In this document: piece after piece, positions 53,445 to 61,917 of the stretch | How positions within the stretch are numbered: position 1 is the first letter of the stretch | Layout of the letters: each line of letters starts with the position of its first letter | Source: Paenibacillus lutimineralis | GTDB lineage: Bacteria > Bacillota > Bacilli > Paenibacillales > Paenibacillaceae | Reading direction: 5' to 3' | Assembly (NCBI RefSeq): GCF_003991425.1 | Contig: NZ_CP034346.1 | Location: 6,433,680 to 6,497,679, forward strand | DNA: 64,000 nucleotides | Translations under genes and position numbers: made by a program | Notes under the pieces: model-generated | Databases searched by the model: none | The model's input: only the letters and a program-made list of their open reading frames with translations | What the model was told of the DNA's origin: nothing

Positions 53445-55335
53445 TCGAAGGTCCTCCTGCAGCAGTAACGCGATTATAGTGCTCCAAATATACCAATAAA
53501 ATGGAAATATCCGCTGGCGTTACACCCGAAATTCTTGAAGCCTGGCCGATTGAGATAGGGCGAATCTTAGCAAGCTTCTGCCGCGCCTCTATAGCCAAGC
53601 CTTGAATATCTTCATAGTTAATATTCTCAGGCAGTTTCTTCCGTTCCATCTTCTGCAGACGCTCCACATGCAGCAATTGCTTCTCAATATAACCGGCATA
53701 TTTAATTTGAATTTCCACCTGTTCCTTCATATCATCATCCAGCTGTACCTCAGATGGGGAGAAGGAATCGATATGAGCGTACGTCACTTCCGGACGCCGC
53801 AAAATCGTTAACAAATTGCTTCCGTCCTGAATTGGAGCTGATCCGATAGAAGTGAGCAACTCATTGATCTCCGAAGGCTTAACCTTCGTCTCCTTGAGTC
53901 TAGCTATCTCATCCTCTACCTTCTGCTTCTTGTCGAGGAATTGCTCATAACGTTGTTCGCTAATGAGCCCGATTTCATGACCCAGTGGCGTAAGGCGAAG
54001 ATCCGCATTATCATGACGGAGCAATAGCCGATATTCAGCTCGGGAAGTAAGCAAGCGGTAAGGCTCATTCGTTCCCTTCGTCACTAGATCGTCGATCAAC
54101 ACACCCATATATCCTTGAGAACGATCAAGAATGACTGGCTCTTTGCCTTGCACCTTGCGAGCTGCATTAATTCCCGCCATAATCCCTTGTCCAGCTGCTT
54201 CCTCATAACCAGAGGTACCATTGATTTGTCCCGCTGTGAACAAACCGGAAATTCGCTTGGTCTCCAGGGATGGCCAGAGCTGAGTCGGTACAATTGCATC
54301 ATATTCAATCGCATAACCATTACGCATCATTTCAGCATTTTGCAGGCCTGGAACAGAACGAAGCATTTGCACTTGGACATCCTCAGGCATACTGGTCGAG
54401 AAGCCTTGTACATAATACTCTGATGTATTCTTGCCCTCTGGTTCCAGGAAGATCTGATGTTTCGGCTTATCGCTGAAACGAACGATCTTATCCTCAATCG
54501 ATGGGCAATAACGTGGGCCCGTCCCTTCGATCACCCCAGAGAACATCGGTGCACGATGAAGATTAGCATTGATAATGTCATGGGTTTCGATCGACGTATA
54601 AGTTAACCAACACGGAAGCTGCTCATTGTCCGAACTCTTCGTCTCATAGGAGAAGAACTTCGGATTCTCATCCCCAGGTTGGATCTCCATCTGTGAGAAG
54701 TCAATCGTATCCTTATGGACCCGTGGTGGAGTCCCTGTCTTGAAGCGAACCAATTCAAATCCGAGTTCCTTCAGATTATGGGACAGCTGCACCGATGGCT
54801 GCTGATTATTTGGGCCGCTCTCATACATCAATTCACCCATAATAATCTTGCCGCGCAGATAAGTTCCTGTCGTAAGTACTACTGCCTTGGCACGATACTC
54901 TGTTCCGGTCTTTGTAATGACGCCGACACATTGCCCGTCCTCAACAATTAATTCCTCAACCATTCCCTGGCGAAGTGTCAGATTCTTCTCCTTCTCCAGC
55001 GTCTCTTTCATCGTATGCTGATAAGAAAATTTATCCGCTTGAGCACGAAGTGCATGCACGGCAGGTCCTTTACCTGTATTCAACATCCGCATTTGGATGA
55101 AAGTCTTATCGATATTACGCCCCATCTCTCCACCAAGCGCGTCAATCTCACGAACAACATGGCCTTTGGCCGGACCACCAATCGAAGGATTGCACGGCAT
55201 AAATGCCACCATGTCCAGATTAATTGTAATCATTAACGTCTTACTTCCCATTCGGGCAGCCGCCAATGCGGACTCACAACCAGCATGTCCTGCACCGACG
55301 ACAATTACATCAAATTCGCCGCCATAATGACCCAT
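53437..55335 (-). CDS. mnmG: tRNA uridine-5-carboxymethylaminomethyl modification enzyme MnmG
   Basis: The 632-residue FAD protein begins with the dinucleotide motif [47 protein letters not shown] and [12 protein letters not shown] are conserved. The C-terminal helical domain with [33 protein letters not shown] binds MnmE and tRNA. With MnmE it modifies the wobble uridine of several tRNAs. It follows mnmE on the same strand, 328 bases downstream; the gap contains repeat copy C. Confidence 0.97.
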   Translation of the reverse strand: MGHYGGEFDVIVVGAGHAGCESALAAARMGSKTLMITINLDMVAFMPCNPSIGGPAKGHVVREIDALGGEMGRNIDKTFIQMRMLNTGKGPAVHALRAQADKFSYQHTMKETLEKEKNLTLRQGMVEELIVEDGQCVGVITKTGTEYRAKAVVLTTGTYLRGKIIMGELMYESGPNNQQPSVQLSHNLKELGFELVRFKTGTPPRVHKDTIDFSQMEIQPGDENPKFFSYETKSSDNEQLPCWLTYTSIETHDIINANLHRAPMFSGVIEGTGPRYCPSIEDKIVRFSDKPKHQIFLEPEGKNTSEYYVQGFSTSMPEDVQVQMLRSVPGLQNAEMMRNGYAIEYDAIVPTQLWPSLETKRISGLFTAGQINGTSGYEEAAGQGIMAGINAARKVQGKEPVILDRSQGYMGVLIDDLVTKGTNEPYRLLTSRAEYRLLLRHDNADLRLTPLGHEIGLISEQRYEQFLDKKQKVEDEIARLKETKVKPSEINELLTSIGSAPIQDGSNLLTILRRPEVTYAHIDSFSPSEVQLDDDMKEQVEIQIKYAGYIEKQLLHVERLQKMERKKLPENINYEDIQGLAIEARQKLAKIRPISIGQASRISGVTPADISILLVYLEHYNRVTAAGGPSIG

Positions 55336-55372
55336 ATCACAACCCCCTCACATTGTATCAACAAATTAATAT

Positions 55373-55560
55373 TTTAGAGGTTGTTCAGAAAGTCCGCTTT
55401 TGATCACGAAGTGAATCTAGAAGTAACTCGGCATCGAATCTTGAATTCACCCGGGTCTTCCGGTGCTCACGTACCCACTACGTACGCTACGCTCCTCAGA
55501 CCCTAGCTTCATCCAACCTTCTCGGTGCTGAGAACCGGACTTTTTGAACACACACTATAA
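55373..55560 (+). repeat. Palindrome-rich repeat, internally deleted copy C
   Basis: This shorter element (about 188 bases) has left end GTTCAGAAAGTCCGC and right end GGACTTTTTGAACACACACTATAA, and retains the CATCGAATCTTGAATTCA stretch and the CTCCTCAG... CCCTAGCTTCATCCAA portion of copy A. The stem region around AAATTCAATATC is missing. It sits between mnmE and mnmG, in the orientation of copy A. Confidence 0.78.
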
Positions 55561-55663
55561 GGAAATCGAATGAAGAGAAGTGCTCTTTATTCGTTCAAAT
55601 TTAAAACGTTTATTCATACTTTTCATCATACCATGAACAATCGTGTATAATACACGAACGCCG

Positions 55664-57043
55664 TTATTTTCCAAGACAAAATTGCGAGAAAATCTGATCG
55701 ATCAGCGCATCCGGTGCCGAATCACCGACCACCTCACCAAGCTGTTCCCAAGCCAAGCGAACGTCAATCTGCATAATGTCGATCGGAATACCTGCATCTG
55801 CAGCCTCGTAAGCATCCTGCAGAGACTGCTTCGCCCGCTTCAACAGCGCAATATGACGGACATTGCTGACATAAGTCAAATCTCCAGATTCCAGTTCACC
55901 GCCGAAGAATAGCTTCGAGATCGCCTCTTCCAAATGATCAAGACCCTCTTCTGTCTTCGCCGACAATTCCACAATTACATCATCTGCAAAATAACGGCTT
56001 ACTTCGCTGCGATCCAATTGCTGCGGCAAATCAATCTTGTTCAAAATGACGATCACCGGCCGACCAGATAATTGCTTCAATAGAGTGATCTCATCCTCAT
56101 GTAGCTCCTCAGCATGATTCAACACCAACAGGATCAGATCTGCCTCATCAACGGCTGCCTTGGAACGCTCCACACCGATCTTCTCCACGACATCAATCGT
56201 CTCACGAATTCCCGCCGTATCCAACAATTTAAGAGGAATATGGTTGATCGTCACGAACTCCTCAATCACATCCCGCGTCGTACCCGGAATATCCGTAACA
56301 ATCGCCTTATTCTCCCTGGCTAATGCATTAAGCAACGAGGACTTCCCGACATTTGGTCTTCCGACAATCGCCGTCGTGATCCCTTCCCGCAAAATTTTGC
56401 CCTGGCTCGCAGTCCTCAGCAGATCATCAATCCCCTGCATCGTTAGCGTACATTTCTGCTTAATGAACTCCGTTGTCATCGACTCCACATCATGCTCTGG
56501 ATAATCGATATTGACCTCAATATGCGCCAGCGTCTCCACCACCGTATGCCTAAGCTCCCCGATCTTGCGCGACAAAGCCCCTTCAACCTGCTTTAGAGCT
56601 AAAGAAAACGCCCGATCCGACTTCGAACGGATCAGGTCGATTACCGCCTCTGCCTGCGACAAATCGATCCGCCCGTTCAAGAACGCCCGCTTCGTGAATT
56701 CCCCCGGCTCCGCCAGGCGAATATCCCGCTGCTCCAGCAACAGATCCATCACCCGCTTCACGGAGATAATCCCCCCATGCGAGCTAATCTCCACTACATC
56801 TTCCGTCGTAAAAGACCGTGGCGCTCTGAACAGCGACACCAGCACTTCTTCCAACTTCTCATCCGTCTTCGGATCTATAATAAATCCATAATGGACCGTA
56901 TGACTATCCGCTTCCGTTAACTTTGTCTTTGAGCGAAATACATTCTCCACACTTGCGATCGCCTCCGGCCCACTCACCCGGATTACCGCAATCCCGCTCT
57001 CTCCTACAGCCGTAGAGATCGCTGCAATCGTATCACTTAACAT
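55664..57043 (-). CDS. mnmE: tRNA modification GTPase MnmE (TrmE)
   Basis: The 459-residue protein has an N-terminal folate-binding domain (about residues 1-118), a helical domain, and a G domain with P-loop [12 protein letters not shown] (about 227-238), switch [13 protein letters not shown], and NKID. The C-terminal FCLGK is the MnmE Cys motif (FC[IV]GK). It partners MnmG in wobble-uridine modification. Start is ATG 57043. It is followed by repeat copy C. Confidence 0.97.
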   Translation of the reverse strand: MLSDTIAAISTAVGESGIAVIRVSGPEAIASVENVFRSKTKLTEADSHTVHYGFIIDPKTDEKLEEVLVSLFRAPRSFTTEDVVEISSHGGIISVKRVMDLLLEQRDIRLAEPGEFTKRAFLNGRIDLSQAEAVIDLIRSKSDRAFSLALKQVEGALSRKIGELRHTVVETLAHIEVNIDYPEHDVESMTTEFIKQKCTLTMQGIDDLLRTASQGKILREGITTAIVGRPNVGKSSLLNALARENKAIVTDIPGTTRDVIEEFVTINHIPLKLLDTAGIRETIDVVEKIGVERSKAAVDEADLILLVLNHAEELHEDEITLLKQLSGRPVIVILNKIDLPQQLDRSEVSRYFADDVIVELSAKTEEGLDHLEEAISKLFFGGELESGDLTYVSNVRHIALLKRAKQSLQDAYEAADAGIPIDIMQIDVRLAWEQLGEVVGDSAPDALIDQIFSQFCLGK

Positions 57044-57163
57044 TTATTCTCTCACCCCTGCTTCATCAAATATCTATCCTAAACAGCAAATAACTGTTAT
57101 CTTCAATTATTAAATGTACCACATCCGTCAATAACTTACTCGCTCCTCATCCCACCCAAACCC

Positions 57164-57325
57164 TCCCTTACCGTAAAGGAGGGCCCCGAGGGTTGCACCC
57201 TCTGGACACCCACATCTGGACTAACATGAGAGAGAGAGATGAACTCCTGCGAGACTATGCTTAGGAACGCTTTTCCCCCTTCGGGTACGTCTTACTGTTA
57301 GAGCACCCGGGTTACCTACACAGGT
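57164..57325. other. GC-rich, strongly structured intergenic region
   Basis: Between the khpB terminator and mnmE there is a run of hairpins: CCCTCC/GGAGGG around TTACCGTAA (57165-57185), GAGGG/CCCTC around TTGCA, and CCCCC...GGG-type pairs further on. It has no open frame with a ribosome-binding site. It may be a structured RNA or a dispersed repeat; I could not identify it. It makes up most of the 337-base gap. Confidence 0.4.
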
Positions 57326-57332
57326 TAAAAAA

Positions 57333-57374
57333 AGACGCAACACAACATCCCCTAAGGAAACGTCGCTTGCGTCT
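57333..57374 (-). terminator. Terminator of the rpmH-rnpA-yidC-khpB unit
   Basis: AGACGCAA and TTGCGTCT arms are followed by TTTTTTT on the minus strand, just after the khpB stop. Confidence 0.75.
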
Positions 57375-57380
57375 CATTCA

Positions 57381-58094
57381 TCATTTGCTTTGCTTCAGTG
57401 CAATAACAACCCGCCGGTTCGGCTCTTCGCCTTTGCTGAACGTCTTAACCTCCGGATGATCCTGAAGTTTGGAATGAATCACTTTACGCTCCTGCGGCGG
57501 CATCGGTTCAAGAGCTACTTCCTTGCGGGTGCGGACGACCCGACCCGCCAGCCTAACGGCCAAATCCTCCAGCGTCTTCTTGCGTCTTTCACGGAAGTTC
57601 TCCGCATCAAGAATAATACGAATATAACTATCAGAATAACGGTTGGCAATAATATTTGCCAAGTATTGAAGTGCGTCAAGCGTCTGCCCGCGGCGACCAA
57701 TAATCATACCTAGATCGTTGCCTGAGATATTGAGCACAGTGGCATCTTTCTTCTGGACGATCTCCACATCGACTTGAAGTCCCATATTCTCGCCAACGTC
57801 TTTAATAAATGACGCCGCCTCTTGATAAGGATCCTGATCGGTATTAGAGCTTAGATCCTTCTGGGATTCCAGACTGCGATCCTCCGAACGATCTCCCTTT
57901 GGCGGAACTGCTGGGGAGTTGGACAGGAGAGTAAGTTCAACCTTTGCCCCTTTTACCCCAATCAGTCCCAGGAATCCTTTTGATGGCTGCTCTAACACAT
58001 TAACGGCGACTTGATCCTCGGTGGTGCCGAGCATAGCCAATCCTTGTCTTACAGCTTCTTCAACGGTTTTCCCTGACGTCACAATTTTATTCAT
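57381..58094 (-). CDS. khpB: RNA-binding protein KhpB (Jag/EloR)
   Basis: The 237-residue protein has an N-terminal Jag domain (MNKIVTSGKTVEEAVRQGL), a linker rich in Ser and Asp (about residues 65-95), a KH domain with GMIIGRRGQTLDALQYLANII (GxxG loop, about 132-152), and an R3H domain with EPMPPQERKVIHSKLQ. It binds RNA and, with KhpA, tunes cell elongation and sporulation-linked functions. It overlaps yidC by four bases, as in Bacillus (SpoIIIJ-Jag). Confidence 0.94.
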   Translation of the reverse strand: MNKIVTSGKTVEEAVRQGLAMLGTTEDQVAVNVLEQPSKGFLGLIGVKGAKVELTLLSNSPAVPPKGDRSEDRSLESQKDLSSNTDQDPYQEAASFIKDVGENMGLQVDVEIVQKKDATVLNISGNDLGMIIGRRGQTLDALQYLANIIANRYSDSYIRIILDAENFRERRKKTLEDLAVRLAGRVVRTRKEVALEPMPPQERKVIHSKLQDHPEVKTFSKGEEPNRRVVIALKQSK

Positions 58095-58975
58095 TTCGAC
58101 TTTTTGGCCTCCTTGGCACCTCTGCCGGGATGACCGGCTTTGAGATTCGAACCGCCCTTTTTCTTCCCTGATGACGTGTTGCTACTGGTTGCTACAGCAG
58201 GTATAGGTTCTTTCTTTCTATAAATGAAATAATTTTGTCCTATCGTATACAAGTTAGAGAATATCCAGTACAACGGCAATGCAGCCGGGAAGTTGAAAGC
58301 CATAATAAAGATGAGCACTGGATAGACCCACATCATAAATTTCATCGGGTTAGGACCGGAAGTGTTCATCGTATTCATATTCGACATCATCTTCGTCTGA
58401 ACAAACGTAGTAATCGCAGCTACCGCTGGCAAAATATAAGTCTTGTCCGGCTCGCCAAGCTGCAACCACAAGAAGGAGTGATCACGGATTGCCGAATTAT
58501 AATAAATCGAGTTATAGAGCGCAATAAAGACCGGCATCTGAATCAGAAGTGGGAAACATCCCGCCATCGGATTAACCTTATTCTCCTGGAACAGCTTCAT
58601 CGTCTCCTGTTGCTGCTTCTCAGGATTATCTTTGTAATCCTCCTTGATCTTCGCCAGCTGAGGCTGAATAGCCTGCATCGCTTTTGAACTCTTTACTTGC
58701 TTCAATGTAAGTGGAAGAATTAACGTACGAACAATGATCACCATAATTAATACGGCGATTCCGTATGCCCCATTGAACCACTTCGCAAACGTATCCAAAG
58801 CTAATGAAAAATAATAGACGACATTAGCAGTCCAGAAAGAACCACTATTTTTCATATCTTCGGTAGTAGTAGCCAAATGAGCATTTTGCGTTCCGCAACC
58901 GGCTAACAACACGACGAGCCCGATTGCAAGAATAATGAGGACTAATCTCCTCTTGTTATTGGCAATTCGCGACAC
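58091..58975 (-). CDS. yidC: Membrane protein insertase YidC (SpoIIIJ-like)
   Basis: The 294-residue lipoprotein has lipobox LLAGCGTQ (Cys about residue 27) and about five helices. The conserved insertase arginine is in VIIVRTLILPLTLKQVKSSKAM (about residue 83). Helical hairpin and TM regions follow (LLIQMPVFIALYNSIYY). A basic tail (KKKGGSNLKAGHPGRGAKEAKKSK) contacts ribosomes. It inserts membrane proteins with Sec and, in sporulation, is needed for forespore SigG activity. The order rpmH-rnpA-yidC-khpB is canonical. Confidence 0.95.
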   Translation of the reverse strand: MSRIANNKRRLVLIILAIGLVVLLAGCGTQNAHLATTTEDMKNSGSFWTANVVYYFSLALDTFAKWFNGAYGIAVLIMVIIVRTLILPLTLKQVKSSKAMQAIQPQLAKIKEDYKDNPEKQQQETMKLFQENKVNPMAGCFPLLIQMPVFIALYNSIYYNSAIRDHSFLWLQLGEPDKTYILPAVAAITTFVQTKMMSNMNTMNTSGPNPMKFMMWVYPVLIFIMAFNFPAALPLYWIFSNLYTIGQNYFIYRKKEPIPAVATSSNTSSGKKKGGSNLKAGHPGRGAKEAKKSK

Positions 58976-59043
58976 TTCAAAACCCCTCTCTTAACCTATC
59001 CGTCATCGTAAATCATAACATATTTATAGGGACAAAGAAACAA

Positions 59044-59400
59044 TCATGCTTGGCGTCCGGAAGGCTTGAGCAGCGAGGCTTTACGAAGGACGTGAAGTAC
59101 GCTTTTCTCCAGTTCCTTATATTCCATTCCGACAGCACCATTGCGTACAATGAGAATGATATCGACATGATCCTGGATCTCGCTCTCATGCAAGCGAACG
59201 ATCTCCTTCAGCATTCTGCGCATACGGTTTCGTACCACAGCATTCCCTATTTTCTTACTTGCCGATATGCCCAGTCTGAAACGCTCAACATCTGGTTTTC
59301 TCGACCAATAAACAACGAGTTGACGGTTAGCAAAAGACTTTCCATGCCGGTATACCCGGCCAAAATCCGCCCGATTTCTTAATCTTAACTTTTTATGCAC
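59044..59400 (-). CDS. rnpA: Ribonuclease P protein component
   Basis: The 118-residue protein has the start region MHKKLRLRNRADFGRVYRHGKSFANR, then RLGISASKKIGNAVVRNRMRRMLKEIVR, the conserved RNR motif that binds RNase P RNA. The start is GTG 59400 with GAGGAG in front; the longer frame begins at a TTG inside that signal. With the RNA subunit it matures tRNA 5' ends. It lies 200 bases downstream of rpmH. Confidence 0.96.
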   Translation of the reverse strand: MHKKLRLRNRADFGRVYRHGKSFANRQLVVYWSRKPDVERFRLGISASKKIGNAVVRNRMRRMLKEIVRLHESEIQDHVDIILIVRNGAVGMEYKELEKSVLHVLRKASLLKPSGRQA

Positions 59401-59576
59401 GAGCAATCTCCTCAACTCTAGACCTGCTAACTGCTATTGTAATTATAAACCATCCATATAGGCAGTAAACCTGATTTTATGCAAAATCGAGTTCCTTCAT
59501 ATTATAGTCAATAATTAATCAACAAATTTGACACATAAACAGCAAGTTCATTACTATATCATTTGGCGTACAAAAA

Positions 59577-59596
59577 AAGACCACCGCAGTGGTCTT
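59577..59596 (-). terminator. Terminator after rpmH
   Basis: AAGACCAC and GTGGTCTT arms around CGCA, with a seven-T run on the minus strand. It lies 11 bases after the rpmH stop and may act as an attenuator before rnpA. Confidence 0.75.
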
Positions 59597-59606
59597 CACG
59601 CACGCA

Positions 59607-59741
59607 TTACGCACTCAATACTTTTCTTCCTTTTTGGCGACGAGCAGCAAGAACCTTACGGCCATTCTTCGTGCTCATTCTTTTACGGAAACCGTGAACC
59701 TTTTTACGTTTGCTCACATTCGGTTTGAAAGTCGGTCTCAT
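59607..59741 (-). CDS. rpmH: 50S ribosomal protein L34
   Basis: The 44-residue protein reads [18 protein letters not shown], then [26 protein letters not shown]: the invariant L34. The gene is short and easy to miss. It normally sits next to dnaA; here the gluconate genes lie between, and the intergenic region upstream carries DnaA-box-like sequences. Confidence 0.97.
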   Translation of the reverse strand: MRPTFKPNVSKRKKVHGFRKRMSTKNGRKVLAARRQKGRKVLSA

Positions 59742-59792
59742 CTATTGCACCCCCTCTACAGGAATCCGTCACTGTCAAATTCACCATTTTCA

Positions 59793-59983
59793 TAATCCAC
59801 AGAAAATGCCTTTATACATTTAATCATAAGCACCATAAAAAGTCAACTGAGCCCGGCATATCTTTACCCAGCCAAATTTATACACAGCTCGCGTAAACGA
59901 GCAAAAAATAATGATTCATTTTAGTTTTCCACAGGCTAGGTTACTATTTCACCTCGGAATAAAGGTTATACACATGTGGAAAA
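59793..59983. promoter_or_regulatory. DnaA-box-like cluster 1, upstream of rpmH
   Basis: Five 9-base sites resemble TTATCCACA: TAATCCACA (59793), TTATACACA (59878), TTTTCCACA (59925), TTATACACA (59966), and TGTGGAAAA (59975, reverse). The last two are back to back. The cluster fits the rpmH-proximal part of a Firmicute origin. The 346-base gap also holds the rpmH promoter region and the start of the gnd promoter. Confidence 0.65.
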
Positions 59984-59989
59984 GTAATT

Positions 59990-60020
59990 TTGACACTCTC
60001 AATTTCTTCATATTTACAGT
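59990..60020 (+). promoter_or_regulatory. Likely gnd promoter
   Basis: A consensus -35 TTGACA (59990-59995) is followed by AT-rich DNA with possible -10 elements (TATTTA at 60011 or TACAGT at 60015; spacer 15-19 bases). The GntR operator lies just downstream, as expected for repression. The DnaA boxes end seven bases before the -35. Confidence 0.5.
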
Positions 60021-60056
60021 ATTTATGAATCGGGGTATGATCTCTAATGTAAGGAT

Positions 60057-60070
60057 GTATACAAGTATAC
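60057..60070 (+). promoter_or_regulatory. GntR operator
   Basis: GTATACAAGTATAC is a palindrome (arms GTATAC around AA). With flanking TG it closely matches the known Bacillus GntR operator TGTATACAAGTAT. It lies between the gnd promoter and its ribosome-binding site, so GntR bound here would block transcription until gluconate is present. Confidence 0.8.
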
Positions 60071-60086
60071 TGAGAGGATGTAATTT

Positions 60087-60986
60087 ATGAAACTAGGCAT
60101 GGTAGGACTCGGAAAAATGGGCCATAATCTGGTCATGAATTTGCTGCGCCATAATCACGAGGTTGCGGCCTACGATATGAATCCGGAGGCAGTAAGCCGT
60201 GTTGCTGAGCATGGAGCTATTCCGGTAGCAAGCCTGGAACAACTCGTAGCCACACTCGAGCCACCGCGGATTATCTGGATTATGGTACCGGCCGGAGCTG
60301 CTCTTCAGTCCGTCATCTCCACTCTAACCCCGCTTTTGGATGCAAATGATATCGTTATTGACGGAGGCAACTCCCATTATAAAAATTCGGTGGAGCTGGC
60401 TGACCAGCTAGCGAAATCCGGCATCCACTTCTTCGACGTGGGAACCTCCGGCGGCATCGAAGGCGCTGAACAAGGCGGCTGCTTCATGATCGGCGGCGAT
60501 GAAGCTGTATTCCGCATCATTGAGCCAATTTTTCAAGATATCGCTGTGAAGAACGGTTATATGTATACTGGCAACCCTGGAAGTGGACATTTCCTAAAAA
60601 TGGTCCATAACGGAATTGAATACGGAATGATGCAGGCGATTGCCGAAGGCTTTGAAGTGCTGGACAAGAGCCAATATGACTACAATTATGAAGATGTAGC
60701 CAAGGTATGGTCGAATGGATCGGTTATCCGCAGTTGGCTGATGGAACTGATACAGGATGCCTTCTCGAAAGATCCGAAGCTGGAAGGTATCCGCGGAGTT
60801 ATGCAATCCTCGGGCGAAGGTAAATGGACGGTCGAGACTGCACTGGAATTGCAGGCAAGTGCCCCAGTGATCGCAATGTCTCTGTTCATGCGCTATCGTT
60901 CTCTTGAAGATGATACTTTCCACGGTAAAGTCGTTGCTGCTCTGCGCAATGAATTTGGTGGTCACGCTGTAGAATCAAGCAAATAA
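60087..60986 (+). CDS. gnd: 6-phosphogluconate dehydrogenase (decarboxylating), short NAD-type
   Basis: The 299-residue enzyme has an N-terminal Rossmann motif LGMVGLGKMGHNLVMNLLRH, the 6-phosphogluconate signature region IDGGNSHYKNS, catalytic-site motifs SGGIEGAEQGGCFMIGG, and substrate Lys in HFLKMVHNGIEYG. At 299 residues it is the short form (like Bacillus GntZ/YqeC), not the 470-residue form. It converts 6-phosphogluconate to ribulose-5-phosphate with CO2 release. It is first in gnd-gntR-gntK, after a GntR operator. A gluconate permease is not in the window. Confidence 0.92.
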   Translation: MKLGMVGLGKMGHNLVMNLLRHNHEVAAYDMNPEAVSRVAEHGAIPVASLEQLVATLEPPRIIWIMVPAGAALQSVISTLTPLLDANDIVIDGGNSHYKNSVELADQLAKSGIHFFDVGTSGGIEGAEQGGCFMIGGDEAVFRIIEPIFQDIAVKNGYMYTGNPGSGHFLKMVHNGIEYGMMQAIAEGFEVLDKSQYDYNYEDVAKVWSNGSVIRSWLMELIQDAFSKDPKLEGIRGVMQSSGEGKWTVETALELQASAPVIAMSLFMRYRSLEDDTFHGKVVAALRNEFGGHAVESSK

Positions 60987-61033
60987 ATATAGGTATCCCA
61001 AATTTTTCATGCTATGATCTTATAAACGCATGT

Positions 61034-61184
61034 TGCTTCGTGTTAGATATAGAATTTATACGTTATCAGCGGAAGCTGATGAAATTCTATATCGCAAGAA
61101 AACCTTCCTTTATATCGCGGTCGCTCCTCCTTGAATTACTGCGATCGATTTTCTTATCAAAGGGGACTTTTTAAACAACCTATA
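61034..61184 (-). repeat. Palindrome-rich repeat, half copy D
   Basis: About 151 bases match the right half of copy B (CTTCGTGTTAGATATAGAATT, then ATTCTATATCGCAAGAAAACC, to GGGGACTTTTTAAACAACCTATA). The left half is missing. It lies between gnd and gntR, so it is in the transcribed part of the operon. Orientation is as in copy B. Confidence 0.75.
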
Positions 61185-61206
61185 TTAGTGATAGGAGCAT
61201 AGAACT

Positions 61207-61881
61207 ATGAAGTTTCCCTCAAGTTGGTTAAAGGGCAGTTCACTTGGCGAATCTATCGCCAGTGAGCTGCGCCTACATATTATAAGCGGAGACATTAAAC
61301 CGGGTACGGTACTATCCGAGAATCGGATCGCTGCAGATTATGGCGCCAGCCGCTCACCTGTGCGCGAAGCCTTGAAAACGCTGTCTAGTGAAGGACTAAT
61401 CACCCTGCAAAGAATGGGCGCGGTCGTGAACGGGCTTCAAGTAGAAGACTATGAAGAGCTGTATGACGTCAGGTACTTAATTGAGAGCTTTGCCTGGAAA
61501 CGGCTGGCCAGCAGCAATTCTGCGGAATTAATCACTCAACTGCGGCAGATTATCGACAAAATGGATTTGGCCGGTAAACATCATGATGTTGTAGAGTTTG
61601 CCTACCAGGACCTAACCTTCCATGAGACGATCATTAAGGCAGCGAATCATACCCGGATCTGGCATCTATGGATGAGTATTCGGCAGATTGTGATGACCGT
61701 AATGCTGATCACGACCAAGCAAATTCTGTCCCAGGATGACTACAGGATTAATTACGTCGTCAATAAGCATCGCAAATTATTAGCTGGGCTGGAATCCAAA
61801 GATCCACATATCATCGCTCGCAATGTTGAAGAATACTTCGAAGATTCCGTTCAAACCTTGCATACAAGTATTCCGGAATAA
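61207..61881 (+). CDS. gntR: GntR-family repressor of the gluconate operon (FadR subfamily)
   Basis: The 224-residue protein has an N-terminal winged helix (LRLHIISGDIKPGTVLSENRIAADYGASRSPVREALKTLSSEGLI, residues 22-66) and a C-terminal FCD domain (YEELYDVRYLIESFAW, VVEFAYQDLTFHETIIKAANH, with FCD metal-ligand type residues). It should bind the GTATAC palindrome before gnd and be released by gluconate. The gene lies between gnd and gntK, so it is autoregulated. Repeat copy D lies just upstream. Confidence 0.88.
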   Translation: MKFPSSWLKGSSLGESIASELRLHIISGDIKPGTVLSENRIAADYGASRSPVREALKTLSSEGLITLQRMGAVVNGLQVEDYEELYDVRYLIESFAWKRLASSNSAELITQLRQIIDKMDLAGKHHDVVEFAYQDLTFHETIIKAANHTRIWHLWMSIRQIVMTVMLITTKQILSQDDYRINYVVNKHRKLLAGLESKDPHIIARNVEEYFEDSVQTLHTSIPE

Positions 61882-61917
61882 TATATCTCCTGCAGGAGAA
61901 AGAAGGTGCGTTGTTAA

